A stretch of DNA of 64,000 nt from Marinobacter salarius (lineage in GTDB: Bacteria; Pseudomonadota; Gammaproteobacteria; Pseudomonadales; Oleiphilaceae), in contig CP007152.1 in NCBI GenBank assembly GCA_000831005.1, forward strand, positions 3,286,001-3,350,000. Direction: 5' to 3'. The notes beneath the pieces are model-generated. The model did not search any database and was not told where the DNA came from. It was given only the letters and a program-made list of their open reading frames with translations. Below are positions 18,778 to 28,439 of this stretch, piece after piece; the stretch's first letter is position 1; each line of letters opens with the position of its first letter. Made by a program: the position numbers and the translations under genes.

Positions 18778-19619
18778 ATGTCGGCCTTAGACTACCTCGT
18801 ACCCTATGACTTCTCGCCGCTCACCATATTGAGTTTCGTGCTCGTTCTGGCGTTCTACGGGTACGGCCTGGTCAGGATGCCTGCTGATGACCGACCCGGA
18901 AGCGGCCGGATACTGGTGTTTGTGGTGGGCGTTATGCTTTGCTACGGCGTGATGCAAACCCGTTTCGATTACTACTCCCAGTACATGTTCTTCGTTCACC
19001 GGGGCCAGCATCTGATACTGCACCACCTGGGGCCGATCCTGATTGCCCTGTCCAACCCCCTTCCGGTGATGCGTTTCCTCTACAGCCTGATCAATCCCGG
19101 CGTACGGCGAGCGCTAATACCGCTGGGGTGGATTTACCGTTTTCTCCAGCACCCGGCGATTGCCTCATTCCTGTTTGTGGGGCTGATCTACTTCTGGCTG
19201 TGGCCGCCAATCCACTTCGACGCCATGCTCAGCCGTGATCTGTACTGGATCATGAACTGGAGCATGCTGGTGGACGGCATGCTGTTCTGGTGGTTGATCT
19301 TTGATCCACGTTCACCCGTCATCAGCGATGCGCTGGGCTACGGCAAACGCATCCTTCTTCTGGCCCTGGTTGCCATCCCCCAGATGATTCTGGCGCCACC
19401 ATCGTGTTCTCAAGGGGCATGGTGTACGACGTGTACGAAGTCTGCGGTCGAGCCTGGCCAATGCCGCCAGAAACGGACCAGTTGCTGGGCGGATTGCTGA
19501 CCTGGATTCCTCCGGCCATGATGAGCATCCTCGGCATTCTGATTATCCTTCGACGTGCCATGCGTGAAGATGGCAAGGTGTCGCCCTATAACGAAAAGCT
19601 GAAGGCCAGCCATTCATGA
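18778..19619 (+). CDS. Cytochrome c oxidase assembly factor CtaG-type membrane protein
   Basis: About 281 residues, with 7 or so membrane helices. Conserved family features are visible: HRGQHLILHHLGPILIALSNP with its His cluster, and FWLWPPIHFDAMLSRDLYWIMNWSMLVDGMLFWWL. These match caa3_CtaG (PF09678) proteins linked to copper delivery or assembly of caa3-type oxidases. The frame breaks at GG 19392-19393. One base restores QMILGATIVFSRGMVYDVYEVCG. The stop overlaps the SCO1-like start (ATGA). No oxidase subunit genes are in the window. Confidence 0.82.
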
Positions 19620-20232
19620 AAAACCGGTTCCTACCCTGCAGTCATAAAGCGATCTCTGCCATGGCACTTTTGGCGTCCCTGGTGATGCTCGGTGGGTGCT
19701 TTGGCGACGATGAAAACTGGAATGGCAAAGACATCAGCGGGCTGATGCCGGAACTGGCCTTCGAGCTGACTGGCACCTCCGGCGACACGGTGACGGCCGA
19801 GCAAACCGACGGCAATATCCGGCTGCTGTTCTTCGGCTTCACCTCCTGCCTGATATCTGCCCCGCCACACTCCAGAAACTGTCCAGGGCGGTGAAGGATT
19901 TGCCCACGGAGTTACGGAAGGACACGCAGATTGTCTTTGTCAGCGTGGACCCACAACGGGACACCCCAGAACGCATCGACAGCTACGTAAGCTTTTTCAG
20001 CGACCGGGCCATCGGCCTGACCGGCGAGGAACCGGCGCTCAGGGAACTCAGTAAGCGTTACCGCACCACCTTTGGTTACGACGAGCCAGATGCGGAAGGC
20101 AACTACAACGTCTCGCACAGCGGCGCGGTATATGTGTTCGATCGCGAAGGCAAGGCTCGCCTGTTGATCCGTCCAGAGCTGAGTGTGGAGGATATCCGTA
20201 CGGATCTGGTGGCGTTGGCTGAGGAAAGCTAA
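19616..20232 (+). CDS. SCO1/SenC family copper chaperone
   Basis: About 206 residues with a lipoprotein-type signal (SLVMLGGCFGDD) followed by a thioredoxin-like domain. The copper site CxxxC is present once the frame is restored. One missing C at 19849-19850 changes TSCLIS to TSCPDICPATLQKLSRAV. The distal His is in NVSHSGAVYVFDREG. Family members deliver copper to the CuA site of cytochrome oxidase or act as redox proteins outside the inner membrane. Translational coupling to the CtaG-like gene supports a cytochrome oxidase assembly role. Confidence 0.87.
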
Positions 20233-20244
20233 CGCCACCAGATC
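20203..20244. terminator. Strong hairpin between convergent genes
   Basis: GATCTGGTGGCGTT (20203-20216) and AACGCCACCAGATC (20231-20244) are perfect 14-base inverted arms. Inner GGCT/AGCT extends the stem to 18 pairs with one G-U, leaving loop GAGGAA. It spans the last codons of the SCO1-like gene and reaches the stop of the CoA-transferase from the other strand. It probably ends or stabilises both convergent transcripts. There is no clear U-tract on either side. Confidence 0.55.
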
Positions 20245-21466
20245 ACGAGACTATGCCGCGCTCCCTTAGGCTCTCTATTTCGCCAGAAGAGAGGCCGGCA
20301 ATCTTCTCAAGGACTTGTTTAGACTGTTCCCCCAACAGCGGAGGCGCCGTCCTGTAACTTACCGGCGTCAGCTTCAGCCTGATCGGATTGCCAACCGTCG
20401 GCACATCGCCCAGCGATGGATGCTGAACAGACTGTTTCATTCCCCGCGCAAGAACCTGTGGGTCTTCAAATACCTGATCCAGGGTGTTAACCGGCCCGCA
20501 GGGCACCCCTGAACGCTCCAGAATTTGCACCCATTCCTGTGTTGACCGCATCACCGTGGCCTGCCGCAGCCTGGGAATCAATTCCTTTCGATTCGCCACG
20601 CGAGCCCGATTTGTCGCAAAACGCTCATCGCTTGCCCACTCCGGATGCTCAAGAACATCGCACAACCGGGTGAACTGCTCATCGTTACCGACCGTTAGCA
20701 CCATGTTGCCATCTGCGGTAGGAAAATCCTGGTAAGGCACGATATTCGGATGGGCGTTCCCCATCCGCCCTGGCGCCTGGCCTGTGGTCAGGTAATTCAT
20801 GGCCTGATTCGCCAGACAGGCTACCTGCACATCCAGCAGCGCCGCCTCCACATACTGCCCCTCTCCCGTACGGTCACGGTGACTGAGCGCAGCGAGCACA
20901 CCAATGGTGGCATACAGCCCGGTCATGATGTCTGTCAGTGCTACACCGACCTTCATTGGCCCGGCGCCGGGCTCGCCGTCCGGTTGCCCGGTGATACTCA
21001 TAAGCCCACCCATGGCCTGGATCAGGAAATCATATCCGGGCCGGTTCGCGTAAGGGCCATCCTGGCCAAATCCGGTGATCGAGCAGTAGATGAGTTTGGG
21101 GTTGATACGTTTCAGGCTGTCATAATCCAGGCCATAGCGTTTGAGGCCCCCGACCTTGAAGTTTTCAAGGATGACGTCCGACTCTGCGACCAGTTTTCGA
21201 ATCAGTTCCTGTCCTTCGGGATGGGCAATATCGACCGCAAGTGACTGCTTGTTTCGATTGGCAGTCAGGAAATAGGCAGAGAGATCTACGTTGCCATCGG
21301 CCCCCTGAAGATAAGGCGGCCCCCAGGACCGGGTGTCGTCCCCGGATTTGGGGCGCTCAATCTTGATAACCTCTGCGCCGAGATCCCCAAGGATCTGCCC
21401 TGCCCAGGGACCAGCCAGCACTCTGGAAAGATCCAGGACACGCAAATGAGATAGGGAGCCAGACAT
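20243..21466 (-). CDS. Class III CoA-transferase (CaiB/BaiF family)
   Basis: A 407-residue, uninterrupted protein. It begins LRVLDLSRVLAGPWAGQILGDLGAEVIKIE, the family opening, with YCSITGFGQDGPYANRPGYD in the middle. The catalytic Asp is expected in GVALTDIMTGLYATIG, at the position of Asp169 in formyl-CoA transferase. These enzymes move CoA between carboxylic acids. The gene follows an aldehyde dehydrogenase on the same strand (23-base gap). The pair could turn a semialdehyde into an acid and then its CoA ester, as in glutarate or other dicarboxylate breakdown. The substrate is inferred only. Confidence 0.85.
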   Translation of the reverse strand: MSGSLSHLRVLDLSRVLAGPWAGQILGDLGAEVIKIERPKSGDDTRSWGPPYLQGADGNVDLSAYFLTANRNKQSLAVDIAHPEGQELIRKLVAESDVILENFKVGGLKRYGLDYDSLKRINPKLIYCSITGFGQDGPYANRPGYDFLIQAMGGLMSITGQPDGEPGAGPMKVGVALTDIMTGLYATIGVLAALSHRDRTGEGQYVEAALLDVQVACLANQAMNYLTTGQAPGRMGNAHPNIVPYQDFPTADGNMVLTVGNDEQFTRLCDVLEHPEWASDERFATNRARVANRKELIPRLRQATVMRSTQEWVQILERSGVPCGPVNTLDQVFEDPQVLARGMKQSVQHPSLGDVPTVGNPIRLKLTPVSYRTAPPLLGEQSKQVLEKIAGLSSGEIESLRERGIVS

Positions 21467-21489
21467 TCAATTCTCCTCGAAAACGGGAC

Positions 21490-22971
21490 TCAGCGCATTC
21501 CACCGAGGCAGAGGTATTTGAGTTCCATGAACTCGTCCAGGCCATGCCGTGACCCTTCACGACCCAAGCCGCTTTCCTTGACCCCGCCAAAGGGAGCGGC
21601 CTCGGTTGAAATGATGCCATCGTTGATGCCGATCATGCCGGTTTCGAGGGCCTCTGCCACGTGCCAGATGCGCCGGATGTCATTACTGTAGAAGTATGCC
21701 GCCAGACCGAATTCCGAATCGTTGGCCATGGTGATGGCCTGCTCCTCGGTCTCAAACCGGAACAGCGGTGCCACCGGGCCAAAGGTCTCCTCACTGGCCA
21801 CCAGCATGTCCTGGGTGACGTCCGTGAGAATGGTGGGCTCGAAAAAAGTGCCGCCGAGAGCGTGTGCCTGGCCCCCCATCACCACTTTTGCGCCCCGTTC
21901 TGTCGCATCGGCGATGTGCCGCCTGACTTTGTCCAGCGCAGCCTGATTGATCAGTGGACCCTGGTGGGTCTCGCCTTCCAGGCCAGCCCCCACGACCAAC
22001 TTGCCAACCGCAGTCTTAAGCTTCTCAACAAATTCATCATACACGCCAGATTGCACATAAATGCGGTTGGCGCATACACACGTTTGCCCGGTATTTCGGT
22101 ACTTGGAGGCCATTAATCCGGTTACCGCGGCATCGAGATCGGCATCGTCAAACACGATAAACGGCGCATTGCCGCCCAATTCCAGGCTCACTTTCTTGAC
22201 CGTGCCACTGGCCTGGCGCATCAGGAGTTTGCCCACGGGCGTGGACCCGGTAAACGACACCTTGCGAACCGCAGGGCTGGTGGTCAGTTCCTCACCCACC
22301 TGCGGCGCCCGGTCTTTCGAGCAGGTAACGATGTTGAAGATCCCCGGTGGAACTCCGGCCTCCTCGGCTAGCACCGCCAGAGCGAGCGCGCACAACGGCG
22401 TGTCTTCCGCCGGTTTGACCACCACCGGGCAACCGGCAGCCAGTGCCGGGGCAACCTTACGGGTGATCATGGCCACCGGGAAATTCCAGGGCGTGATTGC
22501 CGCCACTACCCCGATCGGCTGTTTGATAACCACAATCCTCTTGTCACGACCGTGGCCAGGAATGACGTCACCATAGGCCCGCTTGGCTTCCTCGGCAAAC
22601 CACTCGATAAAGCTGGCGCCGTACGCAACCTCACCGCGTGCCTCGGCCAACGGCTTGCCCTGCTCTGCCGTCATCAAACAGGCCAGGTCCTCCTGATGTT
22701 GCATCACCAGATCGAACCACCGACGCAGAACACCCGCTCGCTCCTTGGCCGGACGAGCGCGCCATTCTGGCCACGCTGCCTCAGCCGCCCGAATGGCCTG
22801 CCGGGTATCTTCGGCGTCCATATCCGGCACATAGGCAAGATGCTCTCCATTGGCTGGATTGGTTATCGCGAGCCGATTACCCGAACGGGCCTGGACCCAT
22901 TCGCCGTTGATATGGGCGCTTTCGCGCAACAGTGCCGGGTTTGTCAGTCTGATAGTCATCACATTCCTCAC
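21490..22971 (-). CDS. NAD(P)-dependent succinate/glutarate-semialdehyde dehydrogenase family protein
   Basis: A 493-residue aldehyde dehydrogenase of the GabD/DavD type. The active Glu is in VSLELGGNAPF and the nucleophile Cys in NTGQTCVCANR. The cofactor Rossmann region has TPWNFPVAMITRKVAPALAAG and SFTGSTPVGKLLM, and the C-terminus has PFGGVKESGLGREGS. The likely start is the Met at residue 5 (MTIRLTNPALLRES, 22959). It oxidises a C4 or C5 semialdehyde to the acid in the cytosol; which one cannot be told from sequence. It lies between a TetR gene and a CoA-transferase in one direction. Confidence 0.87.
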   Translation of the reverse strand: MRNVMTIRLTNPALLRESAHINGEWVQARSGNRLAITNPANGEHLAYVPDMDAEDTRQAIRAAEAAWPEWRARPAKERAGVLRRWFDLVMQHQEDLACLMTAEQGKPLAEARGEVAYGASFIEWFAEEAKRAYGDVIPGHGRDKRIVVIKQPIGVVAAITPWNFPVAMITRKVAPALAAGCPVVVKPAEDTPLCALALAVLAEEAGVPPGIFNIVTCSKDRAPQVGEELTTSPAVRKVSFTGSTPVGKLLMRQASGTVKKVSLELGGNAPFIVFDDADLDAAVTGLMASKYRNTGQTCVCANRIYVQSGVYDEFVEKLKTAVGKLVVGAGLEGETHQGPLINQAALDKVRRHIADATERGAKVVMGGQAHALGGTFFEPTILTDVTQDMLVASEETFGPVAPLFRFETEEQAITMANDSEFGLAAYFYSNDIRRIWHVAEALETGMIGINDGIISTEAAPFGGVKESGLGREGSRHGLDEFMELKYLCLGGMR

Positions 22972-22980
22972 AGAAGAGAG

Positions 22981-23680
22981 TCAACGCTCTCCAAGCAGAT
23001 AGCTTTCAATCACATCCCTGACAAACGCAGCATAGTCGTCAACCGCAACACTCTGGTCACGGTATTTCCGGCGTTTCAGGTACCAGTCCTGCAATAGGGC
23101 CTTGATCATGGAGGCGACAAGGCGGGCATTTCTCGAGCGGTAAACCTTGGCCTCTATGCCATCCTCAATAAGCCGCAGAAAGATCTCCTCAATCTCCAGC
23201 TCAATGGCGACAGCGTCCCGTTTTTCCTCGGCCGGCAGGCTCTTCGCTTCCATGTAGGAAAAGTAGAACCAGGCCCGCATCAGCTCGCTCAGATACAGGT
23301 GTGCCTTGATCGCAGAGAACATTCTGTCCCGGACATCCTCGACGTCTTCCGTGTAATGGATCAGAGTCCGACGCGTGATAATGAATCCGTGGCTCTGGAT
23401 CAGGTGGATCAGGTCATCCTTGTTGCGGATATACGCATAGAGCCCCCCCATGCTCATGCCGGAATCTCCGCACAGGTCCCTCAGCGTCATCGCATGAAAC
23501 CCCTTGGAGTTGGCCAGCCGCAGTCGAGTCGATGATTCGGGTCAGATTCTTGACCGCTGTCGCCTCCTTTTTAATACTGATGCGTTCCTTGTTCTGGCGG
23601 TACACATCGCGGATCACATCCTCCTTGGACATGCGGAGTTCACCGCGGAATGCTTCGTAATTTTCGATCATAACTGCCAC
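22981..23680 (-). CDS. TetR/AcrR family transcriptional regulator
   Basis: About 233 residues. An N-terminal extension of some 45 residues precedes the helix-turn-helix: NLTRIIDST, then the frame is lost near 23515-23522, and it resumes as RLANSKGFHAMTLRDLCGDSGMSMGGLYAYIRNKDDL, whose SMGGLYAYI is the TetR recognition helix. Alignment to the family suggests two missing bases here (or one extra). The C-terminal ligand domain is not informative about the effector. It sits on the same strand between the ABC importer and the aldehyde dehydrogenase, so it may control the whole catabolic block. Confidence 0.8.
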
Positions 23681-23716
23681 GTCCGTTTGCCTCTGCGGCG
23701 GGGATTATAAGCCACG

Positions 23717-24420
23717 CTATGCCACGGACAAGAATCGGTCCTGGGTAGCCTGGTCCGCCTTCAGGTCCTGACTGCTCGCCTCGTGCACAACCTGGCCCTT
23801 TTCCAGAATGTAGGCTCTTTGAGCATGCTTTAGTGCGAATCGCACGCTTTGGTCGGTAAACAGGATGGTGGTGGTCTGGCTGAGATCGTCAATCAGCTCA
23901 CCGATCTGCTGCACGATAACCGGGGCCAGTCCCTCGTTGGCTCATCCAGTAACAACAGTCGTGGCTGAATCATCAGGGACCTTGCCACCGCCAGCATCTG
24001 TTGCTGACCACCGGACAGGGTCGCGCCGTCCTGGTCCGCCCGTTCGCCCAGCATCTCGTATTTCTTGAGGATGCCATCCACCGTCCAACGCGCGGCACTG
24101 CCCTTGCGTTGATAGGAAGCTACATCCAGGTTGTCCCGCACCGTCAGACCGGGAAATATCCGGCGGTCTTCCGGTACATACCCGATGCCAGCACGGGCGA
24201 TGCGATGTGCCGGCCAGCCCTGGACCGGCTTGCCTTCGTAAACGACCACTCCGGATCTCGGAGGCGTCAGACCCATGATGCTTTTAAGGGTGGTGCTCTT
24301 TCCCGCCCCATTCCGGCCGAGGATACAAACCGTCTCACCGGCTTCGAGCTGAAGGGTAACACCCTGGAGCGCCTGACTCTCGCCGTAGAACGTTTGAATG
24401 TTGCGAACATCAAGAATCAT
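23717..24420 (-). CDS. Branched-chain amino acid-type ABC transporter ATPase (LivF family)
   Basis: About 235 residues. Walker A LGRNGAGKSTTLKSIMG, signature LSGGQQQMLAVARSL, Walker B LLLLDEPNEGLAP after repair. The frame breaks at TT 23937-23938; one base restores the DEPNEGLAPVIVQQIGELI that is characteristic of LivF. The C-terminus has DQSVRFALKHAQRAYILEKGQ. It overlaps the LivG-type gene by ATGA. One of two ATPases that power the importer. The substrate is set by the binding protein and is probably a catabolic carboxylate or amino acid rather than necessarily leucine. Confidence 0.88.
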
Positions 24421-25198
24421 GGGTTGGCCTCCTCGACCGCTTCGTCGTCTTCTTCACCCAGGTAGGCAACACGCACCTCAGGGTGGTTCTTGACCTCCTC
24501 GGGCGTACCGGCAAAAAGCTTCTCGCCACGGTGCATGACCAGAATCCGGTCCGCCAGATTGAAGACCACATCCATATCGTGCTCGGTGATCATGAAGGTG
24601 TAGTCACCGCTACCGGCAAGTTGTTTGATCAGTTGGGTGGTGCGCCGGGTTTCATCCGGAGTCATCCCGGCAGTTGGCTCGTCCAGAAGCACCAGCTTCG
24701 GTTGCGTTGCCAGCACCATGCGATCTCCAGCAATCGCTTGTCGCCGTAGCTGATCACTTCGGCACGCTGTGCTTTCAGGCTGTCGATGCCCAGACGCTTC
24801 AGGAACCCAACCGCCTCGTGCTGGATTGCGGTATTGCGGGACGCAATATTGAACAGCTTGCGGCTGTGGCCATGATAGGCCGACAGCACCACTTCCACGT
24901 TCTCCTGCACCGTCATCTCCGGGAAGATATTATTGATCTGGAACGATCGCGATACGCCCAGTCGGCTGATCTTGTGGGGAGGCAGGCCGGTGATATCCTT
25001 GCCGTCCAGCGTGATCGTGCCTTCCGTCGGCTGCATCCGGCCGGACACCATGTTGTAGAAGGTGGTCTTGCCGGCACCGTTGGGGCCGATAATCGCGATG
25101 GTTTCCTTGGGCATGACGTCCAGGTTGATATCGGAAACCGCGGTGACGCCGCCAAAACGCTTGGTCAGGTTAGCAATGGTAAGGACTGGGTTAGTCAT
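24417..25198 (-). CDS. Branched-chain amino acid-type ABC transporter ATPase (LivG family)
   Basis: About 260 residues. Start taken at MTNPVLTIANLTKRFGG (25198), which overlaps the permease stop. Walker A IGPNGAGKTTFYNMVSG, then the LivG-specific GVSRSFQINNIFPEMTV and Walker B LVLLDEPTAGMTPDE. In place of the usual LSYG signature it has VISYGDKRLLEIA. The frame breaks at 24719; one missing base restores LLEIAMVLATQPKLVLLDEP. It ends in an acidic tail (GEEDDEAVEEANP). It functions in the inner-membrane importer complex. Confidence 0.88.
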
Positions 25199-26141
25199 TT
25201 CTTCACCTCCATCCACCAGTCAATGGCGGTGCCCAACAGCCCCTTGCGGAAGAAGATGACCATCAGCGCCAGGATGATACCCAGAACCAACATCCAGGAC
25301 TCTGTGTAAGTGGTGATCCAGGTTTCCAGCAATACGAACGCCGCAGAGCCGATGAACGGTCCCAGGAAAAACCCGGTACCCCCCAGGATGGCCATCAGTA
25401 TGGGTTCGGCGGACATCGACCAGTGCAGAAGCTCGGGGCTCGCCACACGCAGGAATGGAGCGATCAGACCACCGGCCAGGCCCGCAAAGGTTCCGGCGAT
25501 AACGAAAGCCACAAGACGATACGTCCGCACGTTCAGCCCGGCGAAGGATACCCGCTCGGGATTCTGACGGATTGCCTTGAGGATCATGCCAAACGAACTG
25601 CGGCAGATCAGATAAAGCACTATCGCGGCAATGGCCACAATACCCAGCACCACATGGTAATAGACCGAGGGATTCGCCAGAGTGAGGTCAAGCCCCAGCC
25701 GAAGGAGCCCAGGGTAAACCCGGCGAGGCCGTCACTGCCGTTGGTCACCGAGCGCCACTGGTAGGCGATAGCAAAGACCATCATGCCAAAAGCCAGGGTC
25801 AGCATGGCAAAGTACACCTCATTGAGGCGGACGCTCAGGAAGCCGATCATCAAAGCCAGTAGTGCAGAGGCCCCCATGGAAACCATCAGACAGACCAGGA
25901 ACGGCCACTCCAGGTGGATCAGCACTAGGGCCGTGGCGTAAGCGCCAATACCGAAGAACGCCGCATGCCCGAAGCTCAGCATGCCGGTATAACCGAAAAT
26001 CAGGTTGAAGCTGGCCGCGAACAGACCCAGGATCAGGATTTCGGTAAAAATAAACACATAGAAATAGGAAGCAATCCAGGGCACCGCAATCAGCCCGGCA
26101 ATCACCACAGCCAGAATGGCCATCAGAACCTTGGTTTTCAT
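25195..26141 (-). CDS. Branched-chain amino acid-type ABC transporter permease (LivM family)
   Basis: About 315 residues with 8-10 membrane helices. The start MKTKVLMAILAVV (26141) overlaps the LivH-type stop by ATGA. Family features: FGYTGMLSFGHAAFFGIGAYATA, and the cytoplasmic loop RQNPERVSFAGLNVRTYRLVAFVIAG that contacts the ATPases. The frame breaks at CCCC 25693-25696; one base restores SFGWGLDLTLANPSVYYHVV. It forms the channel with the LivH-type permease. Confidence 0.87.
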
Positions 26142-27007
26142 GCATTTGCCCCTTTGCCCATAATGCCGTGTGGTTTGAACAACAGAACCAGCGCCATGCC
26201 GACGAACGGCAACAGCAGGTTCACTTCCGGCAGGTAGCGGCCACCGAAGCCATGAATCAGGCCCAGGATGATGGCTCCAAGCAAGGCGCCCGGAAAGCTG
26301 CCCAGCCCTCCGATCACCACCACAATGAACGACTCGATAATGATCTTGTCCCCCATGCCGGGGTCCAGTGCTCGCATGGGTGCCGCCATGACGCCACCGA
26401 CAGCGGCCAGCCAGGCGCCAAAGGCAAACACGCCGGTCACCACCAGCCGGGTGTTGATGCACAGCGCCTCGGCCATATCGCGATCCAGTGCCGCAGCTCG
26501 CATGATGCGGCCGACGCGGGTGCGGTTGAATAGGTACCAGAGACCAGCCAGCAATAGTAGGCCGATGACGATCACGAACAGGCTGTAGGTGGCAACGGAA
26601 CTGCCCAACAGCCGCACCGAACCTGACAGCAGATCCGGCGGCTGGACCACATGGATACCACTGCCCCAGATCATCCTCACACTCTCGTTGATGATCAGCA
26701 GGATAGCGAAAGTCAGAAGCAGGCTGTCTGCCACGTCACGGGAATAGATAAAGCGCAACAGCAACCGGTCGATGATGACGGCCAGGATAGCGACGCCAAT
26801 GGGCGCCAGGATCAGGGCTGCCCAGAAAGGCATGCCCGCGATATTGATCAGTGTGAAGGCCAGATAGGCCCCCAGCATGTAAAGTGCCCCGTGGGCAAAG
26901 TTGATGATGTTCAGCACACCGAACACGATATTGAGGCCCACTGCGATAATGAACAGCAGCAATCCTATATCGAGACTATTCAGCAACGCCGCTCCGATGC
27001 CAGACAT
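26138..27007 (-). CDS. Branched-chain amino acid-type ABC transporter permease (LivH family)
   Basis: A 289-residue, uninterrupted polytopic protein. It begins with two helices (GLLLFIIAVGLNIVFGVLNI) and the conserved NFAHGALYMLGAYLAF. The ATPase-contact loop is GRIMRAAALDRDMAEALCINTRLV, followed by GSFPGALLGAIILGLIHGFGG. All are hallmarks of the LivH family. It pairs with the LivM-type permease. A strong stem-loop separates it from the upstream binding-protein gene. Confidence 0.9.
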   Translation of the reverse strand: MSGIGAALLNSLDIGLLLFIIAVGLNIVFGVLNIINFAHGALYMLGAYLAFTLINIAGMPFWAALILAPIGVAILAVIIDRLLLRFIYSRDVADSLLLTFAILLIINESVRMIWGSGIHVVQPPDLLSGSVRLLGSSVATYSLFVIVIGLLLLAGLWYLFNRTRVGRIMRAAALDRDMAEALCINTRLVVTGVFAFGAWLAAVGGVMAAPMRALDPGMGDKIIIESFIVVVIGGLGSFPGALLGAIILGLIHGFGGRYLPEVNLLLPFVGMALVLLFKPHGIMGKGANA

Positions 27008-27036
27008 GTATTACCTCATTACGTTAGGGCCGGATT

Positions 27037-27060
27037 CGTGGCGCCCCTGAGGGCGCCACG
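27037..27060 (-). promoter_or_regulatory. Intercistronic stem-loop between binding protein and permease genes
   Basis: CGTGGCGCCC and GGGCGCCACG pair perfectly over 10 bases around a 4-base loop. No U-tract follows on the minus strand. Structures like this after binding-protein genes of ABC operons usually protect the upstream mRNA and lower expression of the membrane parts. That role is inferred here. Confidence 0.6.
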
Positions 27061-27084
27061 GCAAGCAAAAGAACAACAGTCAGA

Positions 27085-28306
27085 TCAGAGCTGCAACCGG
27101 TCTCTTCGACGGTGCGGGCTACTTTCTCGCCGTCAAATATCTGCAGGTTGTTCAGCGTGCGGATGCCATGCTCTGGATGCATGGAGCCGGAAACACCCCA
27201 GTTCGGGCTGACCATGGCCTGGTTATCGCCTTTGCGGAACGTCACCGTGCCGTTCGGGGCGTCCATGCTCATGCCGCTGAGCGCTTGGCAACAGCCGGCC
27301 CCTCGGTGCTGCCGGCCGCTTCCATCGCCTGCTTGTAGGCGTAGATGGCGGCATACGCACCCTCAGCGTTATAGCTGGGAGGGTTGCCGTAGGCATCAAG
27401 GTAGGCTTTCACGAAGCGGTCATTAATGTCGTTGTCGTAGGCCTCGTACCAGTAACGTGTAGACAGGTGCACTCCCTCAGGCATTTCCTCGCCCAGTGCG
27501 GTCAGTACTTCGGTCGCGGCGCCCACGGTAAACATCACCTCCAGGTCCTCTTCGAAGAACCCGCGGGTGTTTGCCTGGCGGACAAAGTTGACCAGGTCAC
27601 CGCCCCAGACAGAGATCAGAACGCCCTCGGCGTCAGAGTCCATGACCCTGTCAATGAACGGGGTGAAATCCTCGGCGCCGAAGCGCGGGAAGTTGGTCTC
27701 CGACATCAGGTTGACGTCCGGATTGATCTCTTTGAGGTAGTTTCCGAAGAATTCCCAGGACTGATGGCCGAAGGCATAGTCCGGACCGATGGTGGTCCAG
27801 TTGGTGGCATCGGTTTCTGCAGCCACCAGCGCGGCGGCCTTCATATTCTGGGCCACGTTGACACTGATACGGTAGGTGAACGAATTACACAACTTGCCGG
27901 TGACATCCGGCGTGGCAGCGTGGGTAATGATCAGGGGTTTCTGTAACTCCGGCATGGTTGGAACCATACCCTGGGCCACGCCAGAGCTGTCCAGGCCCAC
28001 GAGGGCGTCCACACCCTCCGAGTAGACCAGTTTGCGAGCGGCCTGGATGGCTACTGAAGCCTTCCCCTGGGTGTCCTCATAGACCATTTCGACCTGACGA
28101 CCCAGAATGCCGCCGGAGCTGTTGATTTCATCCACTGCCAGGTTGATGCCCTTCTGGGCAAACTCACCATAGGTGGCAGCACTGCCAGAGAGGATGTAGA
28201 GGCCCCCGAGCCGGATGGGCTCCTCAGCATAACTGATACCTGCGGTACCAAGCGTAGCGGTTGCGGTCATCGCAACCAGAAGTTTCTTGATGCTTGATGT
28301 TTTCAT
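27085..28306 (-). CDS. Liv-type ABC transporter substrate-binding protein
   Basis: About 407 residues with a Sec signal peptide (LLVAMTATATLGTAGISYA) and a type I periplasmic binding fold: PIRLGGLYILSGSAATYGEFAQKG, then GILGRQVEMVYEDTQGKASVA and GLDSSGVAQGMVPTMPELQKPLI. The frame breaks near 27284; one base restores VAKALSGMSMDAPNGTVTFR. The literal frame then runs through the stem-loop to 27024, which is unlikely. One more missing T near 27087 would stop the protein at TGCSS, giving the 3' end used here. The ligand is unknown; the neighbours point to a compound activated as a CoA ester. Confidence 0.82.
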
Positions 28307-28439
28307 GGTAGTGCTCCTGTGTTCTTGTCTTTTTTGTCACTGGAACTTTCAGGCCTGTTAAATCAAGCCACGATTTCATTGTCATATGTTCGTCGTTCGC
28401 GTTATCGCAACCTCCTGCTGACCATGGCCAGCGCAGTCA

